DNA from: Streptococcus oralis
GTDB taxonomy: Bacteria; Bacillota; Bacilli; Lactobacillales; Streptococcaceae
Length of the DNA stretch: 64,000 nt
Reading direction: 5' to 3'
Assembly (NCBI RefSeq): GCF_021497945.1
Contig: NZ_CP046524.1
Location: forward strand, 1,213,501-1,277,500
This document shows, piece by piece, positions 1 to 8,808 of the stretch. A model generated the notes under the pieces. That model ran no database searches and had not been told where the DNA came from. It worked only from the letters and a program-made list of their open reading frames with translations. Position 1 is the first letter of the stretch. Every line of letters starts with the position of its first letter. The translations under genes and the position numbers were made by a program.

Positions 1-380
1 CCACGATGAAGCAATACAGACAAGGCCTGATGGGCATTCTTATAGCGACGTTTATCTACAAAATCATCCTGTGTCAGCAAGATTTGTGCAGAAACGATCT
101 GGCGCATGAGGAGGTTGGTTGTATATTCCTCCAACAAAAGTCCCTGACCAACTGCAGCCGAAGCTTGTTTATCTGCAATCTTGGTCGGACGTTTTTTAAA
201 ACCCAAAGCTCCAAATCCAGCAGCTACTGCCCCAGATGACACTAAAATCAACTCATGTCTAGCCTCATGCAGCATAGCCAATTGCTGGGTAATTGCCTTT
301 ACTTTGCTTCTTGATAAACTCCCGTCTTCATTTGTCAAGGAGGAGGTCCCCACCTTAAAGACGATTCGTTTGTACTTCAT
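1..380 (-). CDS. proB: Glutamate 5-kinase, N-terminal part (3' end outside window)
   Basis: First enzyme of proline synthesis, phosphorylating glutamate to gamma-glutamyl phosphate in the cytoplasm. The ATG is at 380-378 and the frame stays open to the window edge, giving about 126 residues. The translation starts [20 protein letters not shown], the amino-acid-kinase nucleotide-binding start (KVGTSSL), followed by [16 protein letters not shown] and [10 protein letters not shown], both typical of ProB. It lies downstream of rluD on the same strand but is separated from it by a terminator, so it probably has its own promoter. proA would be expected just beyond the window. Confidence 0.93.
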   Translation of the reverse strand, partial: MKYKRIVFKVGTSSLTNEDGSLSRSKVKAITQQLAMLHEARHELILVSSGAVAAGFGALGFKKRPTKIADKQASAAVGQGLLLEEYTTNLLMRQIVSAQILLTQDDFVDKRRYKNAHQALSVLLHR

Positions 381-450
381 ATTCTCACTCCGATTCTTCA
401 TATTTATCCATTATAACATGAATACTTTAAAATAGAAAAGACTTGAAATG

Positions 451-478
451 AAAAAGGTTGAGACAAGGCATCTCAACT
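451..478 (-). terminator. Intrinsic terminator after rluD
   Basis: On the minus strand GTTGAGA pairs with TCTCAAC across a short loop and is followed by CTTTTT. It lies directly after the rluD stop codon and separates the lspA-rluD transcript from proB. Confidence 0.75.
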
Positions 479-481
479 CTT

Positions 482-1381
482 TTATCTATTCTCAGTTTTA
501 CGCAATCTTTCCAGCGTTTCTTTAAAAATTTCTGGAATATCTGCTGTGAACTCCAAGGTTTCACCTGTTCTCGGATGGGTAAAGCCTAGAGTCTTGGCAT
601 GGAGAAATTGTCCATGTCCTTTCAAAGTCTTACGAGGACCATAGACTTCATCACCAGCGATTGGATGGCCAATATAAGCCATATGAACACGGATTTGGTG
701 AGTACGCCCTGTTTCCAGTTGCAACTCTAGCAAACTATAATCTCCAAAGCGTTCCAAGACGTGAAAACGTGTTACTGCAGGCTTTCCTTTAGCAGTCACA
801 GCCTGTTTCTTACGGTCTTTTTCACTACGACCAATCGGCGCTTCAATGACACCACGATCATTGGGAAGATTGCCATGAACAATCGCCCAGTATTTACGTA
901 GAGACTTCTTGTCCTTGAGTTCTTGGGCAAGTGCCAAGTGGGCCTCGTCATTCTTCGCAATCATAAGGAGACCAGACGTATCCTTATCAATACGGTGAAC
1001 GATACCCGGTCGGAGAACCCCATTGATACCTGACAAATCCTTGATATGGTACATGAGGGCATTGACCAAGGTTCCACTTGTATGACCGGCGCTCGGATGG
1101 ACCACCATGCCTTGAGGTTTGTTAACAACGGCTACATCCTCATCTTGGTAGATAATCTCGAGCGGCAGATTCTCAGCCACATATTCTAAAACCTCTGGTT
1201 CTGGCACGTGATAAGTGACGACATCCCCCTCTTGGACAGTGTATTTTGCTTTCTTGGCTTGCCCATTCACCAAGACTTGTCCAGCCTTGATTTGTTCATT
1301 CGCGAGACTGCGTGACAATTCTGTCAGATCCGACAGAGCCTTGTCTAGTCGTTGCCCACCAGTTTCAATTTTTATTTCCAT
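482..1381 (-). CDS. rluD: 23S rRNA pseudouridine synthase, RluD family
   Basis: RNA-modifying enzyme converting uridine to pseudouridine, most likely in the helix 69 region of 23S rRNA. The 299-residue protein has an N-terminal S4-like RNA-binding domain (about residues 10-70) and the RluA/RluD catalytic domain with HRIDKDTSGLLMIAKN, whose Asp is the catalytic residue, and GRTHQIRVHM near residue 225. Its start lies within the 3' end of lspA (17 bp overlap), so the two are translationally coupled. This lspA-rluD order is standard in streptococci. Confidence 0.93.
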   Translation of the reverse strand: MEIKIETGGQRLDKALSDLTELSRSLANEQIKAGQVLVNGQAKKAKYTVQEGDVVTYHVPEPEVLEYVAENLPLEIIYQDEDVAVVNKPQGMVVHPSAGHTSGTLVNALMYHIKDLSGINGVLRPGIVHRIDKDTSGLLMIAKNDEAHLALAQELKDKKSLRKYWAIVHGNLPNDRGVIEAPIGRSEKDRKKQAVTAKGKPAVTRFHVLERFGDYSLLELQLETGRTHQIRVHMAYIGHPIAGDEVYGPRKTLKGHGQFLHAKTLGFTHPRTGETLEFTADIPEIFKETLERLRKTENR

Positions 1382-1832
1382 TTACTTCCTCTTTAAGCAT
1401 TGCAATCAATAAAACAATCACACCAACTGTCAAATAGCTGTCAGCAACATTGAAAATCGCAAAGTTGATAAAGTCTAGGTGAAACATATCCACCACAAAA
1501 CCTTGACTCATTCTGTCGATAAAGTTGCCCAGACCTCCCGCTATTATCAGGGTCAGTCCAAAAACCATCCAGAGAGAATCCTCCATGTGTTTATGTAGAT
1601 ACCAAATGGCACCGACCATAACGACCAGTGTAATAACAGCAAATAACCACTGCTGATCTTGCAGCATGGAGAAGGCTGCTCCTCTATTTTGCAGATAGGT
1701 CAAGCTAACAAGATTGGGTATCCACGAACGCACTTCACCCAGTGGAATCTGCTGGAGAACATAGGCTTTAACCCACTGATCCAGCCCAATCAAAAGCAGT
1801 ATAATGACTGCCACTATTCCTCTTTTTTTCAT
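1365..1832 (-). CDS. lspA: Lipoprotein signal peptidase (signal peptidase II)
   Basis: Membrane aspartyl protease that removes the signal peptide of prolipoproteins after lipidation. The 155-residue protein has four predicted membrane helices and the conserved blocks NRGAAFS, GNFIDR and FNVADSYL, the last two carrying the catalytic aspartates. It overlaps the LysR gene by 4 bp upstream and rluD by 17 bp downstream, forming a compact operon. The lipoprotein at 17176-18255 would be one of its substrates. Confidence 0.95.
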   Translation of the reverse strand: MKKRGIVAVIILLLIGLDQWVKAYVLQQIPLGEVRSWIPNLVSLTYLQNRGAAFSMLQDQQWLFAVITLVVMVGAIWYLHKHMEDSLWMVFGLTLIIAGGLGNFIDRMSQGFVVDMFHLDFINFAIFNVADSYLTVGVIVLLIAMLKEEVNGNKN

Positions 1833-2737
1833 GATTTCCTCTTTTGATCAAAATATTCTTGCATGACTTCTACGAAAAGAGTCCCAGCTTGACTAAGCTC
1901 AACTTCTTCCCGTTTGACATAGACCATGCGGTTATCTAGATTATCCTTGAGACGAATGACTGTAATCCCATTAACACTGTCGCTATCTAAAAATCCAGAT
2001 CCAGTCGCATAAGCATCCGTCCGCTCCAAAATACCATTCAAAGTAGCACGGTCGGTCACATTAAACATTAGGGAGCTCGCGCTGGTGTCGACAAAGTTCT
2101 CTGAATAGTATAGGTACTCGTCCTTTTCCTGAGTAAACCGAACTGTTGGTAAATCTGCTAGGTCCTCCATGACCAATTCCTCTTTCTGTGCTAAAGGATG
2201 TCCTTCACGAAGATAAATGTGAGTCTGGAAAGGAATTAGTTCAATAACTTCTAAACCAAGCTTCTCAACCCGTTGCATAATTCCCTTTTGATTTTGATTA
2301 TTAAGGTAGATAATCCCAATCTCACTGTGACCCTGAGCTACTTCATCTAGGATTTGAACGGTAGTGGACTCAAAAATACGGAAGTTTTTGTAGTCAGGAT
2401 AGCGTTCTGAAAAAGCCGTAATCGTTGGTGGCAAGAAATCATAGTGCTGACTGGCAATGGAAAATTCATCCTTTTCTTCCTCAGGATTGGCATACTGATT
2501 TTGAAAAACATCAAAGCCTTTGACCAATTCTTGCGCTTTCTCATAAAATTCCATTCCACGACGAGTCAAAAATGTCCCCGAACTCGTCCGACGGAAAATT
2601 TTAAAGCCTAACTCTTTTTCCAAATCGCGCACAGAAATAGACAGACTCGGCTGACTCACATACATCTTTTCAGCAGCTTCACGAAAAGTACCACTATTCG
2701 CAATAGCAACAACATAGCGTAATTGTTGAATGTTCAT
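1829..2737 (-). CDS. LysR-family transcriptional regulator, CpsY/MtaR-like
   Basis: A 302-residue LysR-type regulator. The N-terminal winged helix-turn-helix covers residues 1-60 (MNIQQLRYVVAIANSGTFREAA, YVSQPSLSISVRDLEKELG) and the rest is a periplasmic-binding-like effector domain. The sequence closely resembles the streptococcal CpsY/MtaR group, which controls methionine and cysteine acquisition and cell-surface traits; that assignment is from memory of the family. It is the first gene of the lspA-rluD operon (4 bp overlap with lspA). The start is supported by a GGGGGT-like ribosome site just upstream. Confidence 0.85.
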   Translation of the reverse strand: MNIQQLRYVVAIANSGTFREAAEKMYVSQPSLSISVRDLEKELGFKIFRRTSSGTFLTRRGMEFYEKAQELVKGFDVFQNQYANPEEEKDEFSIASQHYDFLPPTITAFSERYPDYKNFRIFESTTVQILDEVAQGHSEIGIIYLNNQNQKGIMQRVEKLGLEVIELIPFQTHIYLREGHPLAQKEELVMEDLADLPTVRFTQEKDEYLYYSENFVDTSASSLMFNVTDRATLNGILERTDAYATGSGFLDSDSVNGITVIRLKDNLDNRMVYVKREEVELSQAGTLFVEVMQEYFDQKRKS

Positions 2738-2867
2738 CTTTTACCCCCAACTTCTCTATCTGTTCATTATACCATATTTTAGAAATTATCCACTTAGGAA
2801 AAATAATATCGCTCATAAAATTCATCTACACTATTAACAAAGAATTATGGGTATCAAAACAAAAAAA

Positions 2868-2895
2868 TAGGCTCTCCGAAAACTCGGAAAGCCTT
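2868..2895 (-). terminator. Terminator after rpmA
   Basis: Minus-strand hairpin AGGCTTTCCGA / CGGAGAGCCT followed by ATTTTTTT, just after the L27 stop codon. It ends the rplU-prp-rpmA transcript. The remaining 130 bp up to the LysR gene holds only that gene's upstream region. Confidence 0.8.
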
Positions 2896-2916
2896 ATTTA
2901 ATGCTACTTAGAGCGA

Positions 2917-3210
2917 TTATTTTGCGATTGGGTAAACAGAAACTTGTTTTTTATCGCGTCCTTTACGTTCAAAGCGTACTACGCCTTCAACTTTAGCGAA
3001 CAAAGTATCGTCTCCACCACGTCCAACGTTTACACCTGGATAGATGTGTGTACCACGTTGACGGTAAAGGATTGATCCACCTGTTACAGTTTGTCCGTCA
3101 GCTGCTTTAGCCCCAAGACGTTTCGCTTGTGAATCACGTCCGTTTGATGTAGAACCTCCACCTTTTTTGTGGGCGAAAAGTTGCAAGTTGTTAAGAGTCA
3201 TTTTTAACAT
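2917..3210 (-). CDS. rpmA: 50S ribosomal protein L27 (precursor form)
   Basis: Ribosomal large-subunit protein whose N-terminus reaches the peptidyl-transferase centre. The 97-residue protein contains the L27 core [21 protein letters not shown] and the [10 protein letters not shown] block. It begins [18 protein letters not shown]: the residues before AHKK form the Firmicute-specific leader removed after LQLF by the protease Prp. Prp is encoded immediately upstream (16 bp gap), and rplU lies before that, the usual Firmicute operon. Confidence 0.97.
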   Translation of the reverse strand: MLKMTLNNLQLFAHKKGGGSTSNGRDSQAKRLGAKAADGQTVTGGSILYRQRGTHIYPGVNVGRGGDDTLFAKVEGVVRFERKGRDKKQVSVYPIAK

Positions 3211-3226
3211 AATGTTTTCCTCCGTG

Positions 3227-3580
<354 letters not shown>

Positions 3581-3586
3581 TTAAAA

Positions 3587-3901
3587 TTAAGCGTTGATCG
3601 CGTTGATGACAACTTTTGTATATGGTTGACGGTGACCTTGTTTACGGTGGCTACCTTTTTTAGGTTTGTACTTGTAAGTAACAACTTTCTTTTGTTTTCC
3701 TTGTTTTTCAACAGTTCCAACTACAGTAGCTCCAGCAACAAGTGGAGTTCCGACAACAGTGTTTTCACCACCAACAAGAACAACTTCGTTAAAAGTAACT
3801 TCTTGACCAGCTTCAACGTTCAATTTTTCAACGTAAACTGCTTGACCAACTTCAACTTTAACTTGTTTTCCGCCAGTTTTGATAATTGCGTATGTGCTCA
3901 T
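3587..3901 (-). CDS. rplU: 50S ribosomal protein L21
   Basis: Large-subunit protein L21, 104 residues, starting [20 protein letters not shown] and ending with the RNA-binding [19 protein letters not shown] segment. The frame is open upstream, but ATG at 3901-3899 is chosen because it follows an AGGAGGT ribosome site and matches the family N-terminus. First gene of the L21-Prp-L27 operon. Confidence 0.97.
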
Positions 3902-3904
3902 TAT

Positions 3905-4068
3905 GCACCTCCTATGATTTTTAGGGTTTCCCCGTATTTTTGTGAAGACTCGCCTAGCATCGTGGGACGAACCACTTAAAAGAAGAGCTCTAAGCATAAC
4001 AAAGTTTAAATTTTGTATACGACGAGCAACGATGTTCGTGCGGTTGCACAGGATTGTGCATAGTCAAC
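3905..4068 (-). promoter_or_regulatory. L21 leader (ribosomal-protein autoregulatory 5' UTR), probable
   Basis: About 165 nt of untranslated sequence lies between the promoter and rplU, with several short complementary segments such as GCACAATCCTGTGC and GTTGCTCGTCGTATAC. Firmicute rplU operons carry a known structured L21 leader here. The call rests on position, length and visible pairing; no covariance model was run. Confidence 0.55.
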
Positions 4069-4074
4069 TCTTCA

Positions 4075-4103
4075 AGTATAGCATATCTTCTTTTTTCTTA
4101 CAA
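4075..4103 (-). promoter_or_regulatory. Promoter of rplU operon
   Basis: On the minus strand -35 TTGTAA (4103-4098) is followed after 17 bp by -10 TATACT (4080-4075), preceded by TGC in an extended -10 arrangement. This places the transcript start near 4068, giving the leader described above. Confidence 0.65.
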
Positions 4104-4119
4104 GTAAAATCAATCAAAT

Positions 4120-4806
4120 TTAAGCTTTTTCTTTCCCTTTTTTTCTCCAAGAAGCAAAAAGCATACTGATGTAAAAGATACTCATCATAAGAGGAATACC
4201 TAGAATTGTCTTCTCCTGATAGTAAATCGTCAAATAAGCCGAAAAAATGACTCCAAAGACAAAACTGCTAAGCAAGCTAACAAAAATCAAGCCCTCTCGT
4301 AGGAAAGGCGTATGTTTGGTCCGAAAATAATCCCCAAAAGCTAACATGGTACGTTTGATATTCCCTGTCATAAAAGCATTATTATAGGCAATACCTGACA
4401 CTTCTCCAAAAGCAGTTGTCACCAGTCCCATACAGAAGGCCAATGGCGGTACGAGATAGATATTATCAACAGTTTTCGGTACAAAGCCAATAATTAGGGA
4501 CAGGACTGCAAGTGGAATCAAGGATAAAATCGGTTTTTTAACAATTCGAAGTTTTTCCTTATACAATGTCAGAAAAAAGATACCCATCATAAAGGAAAGC
4601 AAGGTCATTACTTTGGCACTGGCATCCGAGACATTCTGCTGAATGAGTCCTACAGAAAGAAAAACCACATTCCCAGTTTGTCCAGCCACAAGGGTGTTCC
4701 CTCGCACGATAAAAGTATAAGCATCGACATATCCTGCACAAAAAGTCAAAAAAAGCGCTAGTCGCTTAGACTGACGTGATATTTTTCTTATTGGTAATAA
4801 TCTCAT
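4120..4806 (-). CDS. DUF1275 (YoaK-like) membrane protein
   Basis: A 228-residue integral membrane protein with about six hydrophobic segments and the family hallmark near residues 20-55: LTFCAGYVDAYTFIVRG, then AGQTGNVVFLSVGL, and FMTGNIKRTM near residue 145. These motifs place it in the DUF1275/YoaK family, whose function is unknown. The start follows a GGGGGAG ribosome site. It is a single gene facing away from the oxidoreductase gene that starts at 4962. Confidence 0.85.
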   Translation of the reverse strand: MRLLPIRKISRQSKRLALFLTFCAGYVDAYTFIVRGNTLVAGQTGNVVFLSVGLIQQNVSDASAKVMTLLSFMMGIFFLTLYKEKLRIVKKPILSLIPLAVLSLIIGFVPKTVDNIYLVPPLAFCMGLVTTAFGEVSGIAYNNAFMTGNIKRTMLAFGDYFRTKHTPFLREGLIFVSLLSSFVFGVIFSAYLTIYYQEKTILGIPLMMSIFYISMLFASWRKKGKEKA

Positions 4807-4897
4807 TTTCTCCCCCTTCTTATTTCATCTACTTATCTAAATATTGTACCACTTTCTCCAAGAAATTCGTAGTCCATTTGAAAATTTTTACCATCTG

Positions 4898-4927
4898 TTG
4901 GATAGTCCTTCTTTTCTATGTTATAAT
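4898..4927 (+). promoter_or_regulatory. Promoter of the oxidoreductase-helicase pair
   Basis: TTGGAT at 4898-4903 and TATAAT at 4922-4927 with an 18 bp spacer, 35 bp upstream of the ATG at 4962. Confidence 0.6.
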
Positions 4928-4961
4928 GAAGGAAGGATTTGAAGTCGGAAAAGGAGTATCT

Positions 4962-5939
4962 ATGCTTAAATTAGGTGTCATCGGAACAGGGGCTATCAGC
5001 CATCATTTCATAGAAGCAGCCCATGCTAGCGGAGAATACCAGCTGGTTGCAGTCTATTCTAGAAAACTAGAAACTGCCACAACCTTTGCTTCTCGCTATC
5101 AGAATATTCAACTCTTTGATCAATTAGAAGACTTCTTTAAGTCTTCCTTTGATGTAGTCTATATCGCTAGTCCAAACTCCTTGCATTTTGTGCAAGCCAA
5201 GGCTGCCTTGTCTGCTGGTAAGCACGTCATTCTTGAAAAGCCAGCTGTCACTCAGCCACAAGAATGGCTAGATTTAAGGCAAACGGCTGAGAAAAATCAC
5301 TGTTTTATCTTTGAGGCAGCTCGTAATTACCACGAGGAAGCCTTTACTACTATTAAGAATTTTTTAGCAGACAAGCAAATCTTAGGCGCAGATTTCAACT
5401 ATGCCAAGTATTCTTCCAAGATGCCGAACTTGTTGGCTGGGCAGACGCCAAATGTCTTTTCAGATCGTTTTGCTGGTGGAGCCCTTATGGATTTGGGGAT
5501 TTATCCTATCTATGCCGCTGTTCGTCTCTTTGGAAAGGCTCAGGACGCGACTTATCAGGCTCAACAGCTTGACAATAGCATTGACCTAAATGGCGACGGT
5601 ATCCTCTTCTACCCTGACTTTCAAGTTCACATTAAAGCTGGGAAAAACATCACTTCCAATCTCCCTTGCGAGATTTACACAGCAGATGGAACCTTGACAC
5701 TCAACACGATTGAGCATGTCCACTCAGCTATTTTTACCAACCACCAAGGAAATCAAGTCCAACTCCCTATCCAACAGGCTCCTCATACAATGACTGAGGA
5801 AGCAGCTGCATTTGCACACATGATCCAGCAACCAGACCAGACGCTTTACCAGAACTGGCTGAATGATGCAGGTTCTGTTCATGACCTATTATATACCATG
5901 CGCCAGACTGCTGGCATTAGATTTGAGGCAGAAAAATGA
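4962..5939 (+). CDS. Gfo/Idh/MocA-family NAD(P)-dependent oxidoreductase
   Basis: A 325-residue dehydrogenase with an N-terminal Rossmann fold (LGVIGTGAISHHFIEAAHASG) and the Gfo/Idh signature VYIASPNSLHFVQAKAALSAGKHVILEKP around residue 85, containing the EKP motif. The C-terminal half (from about 120) is the alpha/beta domain forming the substrate pocket. Substrate is unknown; relatives oxidise sugars, inositols or related polyols. The start at 4962 is chosen over an earlier in-frame start because it has an AAGGAG site and aligns with the Rossmann start. Its stop overlaps the start of the helicase gene by 4 bp. Confidence 0.88.
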   Translation: MLKLGVIGTGAISHHFIEAAHASGEYQLVAVYSRKLETATTFASRYQNIQLFDQLEDFFKSSFDVVYIASPNSLHFVQAKAALSAGKHVILEKPAVTQPQEWLDLRQTAEKNHCFIFEAARNYHEEAFTTIKNFLADKQILGADFNYAKYSSKMPNLLAGQTPNVFSDRFAGGALMDLGIYPIYAAVRLFGKAQDATYQAQQLDNSIDLNGDGILFYPDFQVHIKAGKNITSNLPCEIYTADGTLTLNTIEHVHSAIFTNHQGNQVQLPIQQAPHTMTEEAAAFAHMIQQPDQTLYQNWLNDAGSVHDLLYTMRQTAGIRFEAEK

Positions 5940-7018
5940 AAACCAAACTACCGACTGAATGGCAAGAACTGAGTGACCAACTCGGTTTCCAAGAATTCAC
6001 CCCCATTCAAACTCAACTATTTGAGCCTATACTTGCTGGAGAAAACCTCCTAGGAGTAAGCCCGACAGGAACTGGTAAGACCCTCGCTTACTTACTCCCA
6101 AGTCTACTCAGACTGAAAAAGAAAAAAGCCCAACAGATCTTGATCCTAGCACCAAATACAGAACTAGCTGGACAGATTTTTGACGTGTGTAAAACCTGGG
6201 CTGAAGCTATTGGTTTAACAGCTCAACTCTTCCTATCAGGCTCCAGTCAGAAACGCCAGATTGAACGCCTTAAAAAAGGACCAGAAATTCTAATTGGAAC
6301 TCCTGGCCGTATCTTTGAGTTGATTAAATTGAAAAAAATCAAGATGATGAATGTGGAAACCATCATTCTGGATGAATTTGACCAATTGCTCGATGATTCT
6401 CAGATTCACTTTGTCGAGAAAATCACTCACTACGCACCTCGTGACCACCAACTCATCTACATGAGTGCGACGACCAAGTTTGACCAAGAAAAGATTGCAC
6501 CAAACACGCGCACCATTGATCTCTCTGATCAAAAACTGGACAACATCCAACATTTCTACATGCAGGTAGACCAACGTCACCGAGTAGATATGCTACGAAA
6601 ATTGGCTCATGTAGAGGATTTCCGCGGACTAGTTTTCTTTAATAGCCTATCAGATCTTGGAAGTGCAGAAGAAAAATTACAGTATCGCGATATCTTGGCT
6701 GTTTCCCTCGCTAGCGATGTCAATATTAAATTTCGAAAAGTTATCTTGGAAAAGTTTAAAGATAACCAACTGACCCTGCTCCTTGCAACTGACCTTCTGG
6801 CTCGTGGAATTGATATCGATAGCCTAGAATGTGTCGTAAACTTTGACGTCCCAAGAGATACTGAAACCTACACTCACCGGGCAGGACGTACAGGTCGCAT
6901 GGGTAAAGAGGGCTATGTCATCACTCTTGTAACCCATCCCGAAGAACTTAAAAAACTCAAGAAGTTTGCAAATGTACGTGAAATTGTCCTAAAAAACCAA
7001 GAACTCTATATCAAATAA
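5936..7018 (+). CDS. DEAD-box ATP-dependent RNA helicase
   Basis: A 360-residue two-domain RNA helicase. Visible motifs in order: Q-motif-like FTPIQTQL, motif I SPTGTGKT, GTPGR, motif II as DEFD rather than DEAD, motif III SAT, and the C-terminal ARGIDI and HRAGRTGR. The protein lacks the long basic tail of CshA-type enzymes. Likely role is remodelling of structured RNA in ribosome assembly or cold growth. It overlaps the preceding oxidoreductase gene by 4 bp, so the two are coupled. Confidence 0.9.
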   Translation: MKTKLPTEWQELSDQLGFQEFTPIQTQLFEPILAGENLLGVSPTGTGKTLAYLLPSLLRLKKKKAQQILILAPNTELAGQIFDVCKTWAEAIGLTAQLFLSGSSQKRQIERLKKGPEILIGTPGRIFELIKLKKIKMMNVETIILDEFDQLLDDSQIHFVEKITHYAPRDHQLIYMSATTKFDQEKIAPNTRTIDLSDQKLDNIQHFYMQVDQRHRVDMLRKLAHVEDFRGLVFFNSLSDLGSAEEKLQYRDILAVSLASDVNIKFRKVILEKFKDNQLTLLLATDLLARGIDIDSLECVVNFDVPRDTETYTHRAGRTGRMGKEGYVITLVTHPEELKKLKKFANVREIVLKNQELYIK

Positions 7019-7042
7019 GGTTGGCATTCGCCAACCTTTTTC
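7017..7042. terminator. Terminator between convergent genes
   Basis: AAGGTTGGC / GCCAACCTT hairpin with TTTTTCTT on the plus strand, right after the helicase stop codon and immediately before the stop of the convergent DUF1934 gene. It serves the plus strand best. Confidence 0.8.
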
Positions 7043-7420
7043 TTATCCCCAAGTGATTTCTAATTGATAGCTGGCAAAGGGGTGTCCCTCTTGGTTTTGC
7101 AGTTGATAGGCTAGCTCAATCTTTTGCCCATCCAGTTTGTAGTGACTCGTTTGGATGATAAACTCCTGCATGCCCATAGGTGTAGGAATATAGGCTAAAC
7201 TATCACTATCCTTTAGAAATCTCATAATGGTCTTCGGATTGGAAAAACGGGTCATCACCAGTTCTTCTTCATGAAACTTGAGAACCACTTTTTCCTTTTC
7301 CTCATTGTAGAAAAGCAGATAGTGATAATCTCCCTTTTCACGCACTTCCACGTCATAGAGTTGGTCAATGACTTCCAACTGCTCATCAAACTGAATCGTA
7401 TTTCGCATCCGAATCTTCAC
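7043..7420 (-). CDS. DUF1934 family protein
   Basis: A 125-residue protein of the DUF1934 family (YwiB-like, calycin-type beta-barrel). The sequence runs in alternating beta strands (KGDYHYLLFYNEEKEKVVLKFHEEELVMTRFS, then MGMQEFIIQTSHYKL). No catalytic residues are known for the family. The start codon appears to be GTG at 7420, with GAGG upstream. It is divergently arranged with the HD phosphohydrolase gene. Confidence 0.75.
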   Translation of the reverse strand: MKIRMRNTIQFDEQLEVIDQLYDVEVREKGDYHYLLFYNEEKEKVVLKFHEEELVMTRFSNPKTIMRFLKDSDSLAYIPTPMGMQEFIIQTSHYKLDGQKIELAYQLQNQEGHPFASYQLEITWG

Positions 7421-7456
7421 ATCAGGTCCTCTTTCTTCTCTCTTGTTCTACTATTT

Positions 7457-7485
7457 TACCAAAAAGAGCAGGATTTTGCTATAAT
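7457..7485 (+). promoter_or_regulatory. Promoter of the HD phosphohydrolase gene
   Basis: TATAAT at 7480-7485 preceded by TTTTGC, an extended -10 (TGn); a weaker -35-like TTTACC/TTACCA lies about 18 bp upstream. The ATG follows within 10 bp, so the transcript would be nearly leaderless or start slightly upstream. Confidence 0.45.
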
Positions 7486-7491
7486 GGTCAT

Positions 7492-8796
7492 ATGAACGAA
7501 AAAGTATTCCGTGACCCAGTTCACAACTATATCCACGTCAATAATCAGGTCATATACGACTTGATCAATACAAAAGAATTTCAACGATTGCGTCGTATCA
7601 AACAGCTAGGAACTTCCAGCTATACCTTCCACGGTGGAGAGCACAGTCGCTTCTCCCATTGTCTTGGAGTCTATGAGATTGCACGACGCATCACAGAGAT
7701 TTTTGAAGAAAAATATCCTAAAGAATGGGATCCTGCTGAGTCTCTCTTGACCATGACCGCTGCGCTCCTTCATGACCTCGGGCATGGTGCCTACTCCCAT
7801 ACTTTTGAACATCTCTTTGATACAGATCATGAGGCCATTACCCAGGAAATCATCCAAAGTCCTGAGACAGAGATTCACCAAGTCCTACTACAAGTGGCGC
7901 CCGATTTTCCTGAAAAGGTGGCTAGTGTCATCGACCATACCTACCCTAACAAGCAGGTCGTACAGCTCATTTCCAGTCAGATCGATGCGGACCGTATGGA
8001 CTATCTCTTGCGCGACTCCTATTTTACAGGAGCATCTTATGGGGAATTTGACTTGACTCGAATTCTCCGAGTCATTCGCCCAGTCGAAAATGGGATCGCC
8101 TTTCAGCGTAATGGCATGCATGCCATCGAAGACTACGTGCTCAGTCGCTATCAGATGTATATGCAGGTTTATTTCCACCCAGCAACACGCGCCATGGAAG
8201 TTCTTCTACAGAATCTCCTCAAACGCGCTAAGGAACTCTATCCTGAAGACAAAGATTTCTTTGCACGAACTTCTCCACATCTCCTTCCTTTCTTTGAAAA
8301 AAATGTGACCTTGTCTGACTATCTAGCTCTGGATGATGGCGTGATGAATACCTACTTCCAACTCTGGATGACCAGTCCTGACAAGATACTAGCCGACTTG
8401 TCGCAACGCTTTGTCAACCGCAAGGTCTTTAAATCCATTACTTTTTCAGAAAAAGACCAAGACCAACTCGCAACCATGAGACAACTGGTTGAAGATATCG
8501 GTTTTGATCCAGACTACTATACTGCTATTCATAAGAACTTTGACCTCCCTTATGATATCTATCGACCCGAATCTGAAAATCCAAGGACACAGATTGAGAT
8601 TTTACAAAAAAATGGTGAACTGGCAGAACTATCTAGCCTGTCCCCTATCGTCCAATCCCTTGCTGGCAGCCGCCACGGTGACAATCGTTTCTATTTTCCA
8701 AAAGAAATGTTGGATCAAAATAGCATCTTCGCAAGTATCACCCAGCAATTTTTACACTTGATTGAGAACGATCATTTTACCCCAAATAAAAACTAG
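7492..8796 (+). CDS. HD-domain phosphohydrolase, YwfO/dNTPase-like
   Basis: A 434-residue HD-superfamily protein. Metal-binding residues are visible as FSHCLGVYEIA (His), ALLHDLGHGAYSH (HD pair plus a further His) and the Asp of SQIDADRMDYLLRDS, the pattern of dNTP triphosphohydrolase-like enzymes. Characterised relatives in Enterococcus hydrolyse dNTPs, so a role in nucleotide pool control is likely but not proven here. Only 12 bp separate it from the HAD phosphatase gene downstream, suggesting one transcript. Confidence 0.85.
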   Translation: MNEKVFRDPVHNYIHVNNQVIYDLINTKEFQRLRRIKQLGTSSYTFHGGEHSRFSHCLGVYEIARRITEIFEEKYPKEWDPAESLLTMTAALLHDLGHGAYSHTFEHLFDTDHEAITQEIIQSPETEIHQVLLQVAPDFPEKVASVIDHTYPNKQVVQLISSQIDADRMDYLLRDSYFTGASYGEFDLTRILRVIRPVENGIAFQRNGMHAIEDYVLSRYQMYMQVYFHPATRAMEVLLQNLLKRAKELYPEDKDFFARTSPHLLPFFEKNVTLSDYLALDDGVMNTYFQLWMTSPDKILADLSQRFVNRKVFKSITFSEKDQDQLATMRQLVEDIGFDPDYYTAIHKNFDLPYDIYRPESENPRTQIEILQKNGELAELSSLSPIVQSLAGSRHGDNRFYFPKEMLDQNSIFASITQQFLHLIENDHFTPNKN

Positions 8797-8808
8797 AAGA
8801 GGAAATTT

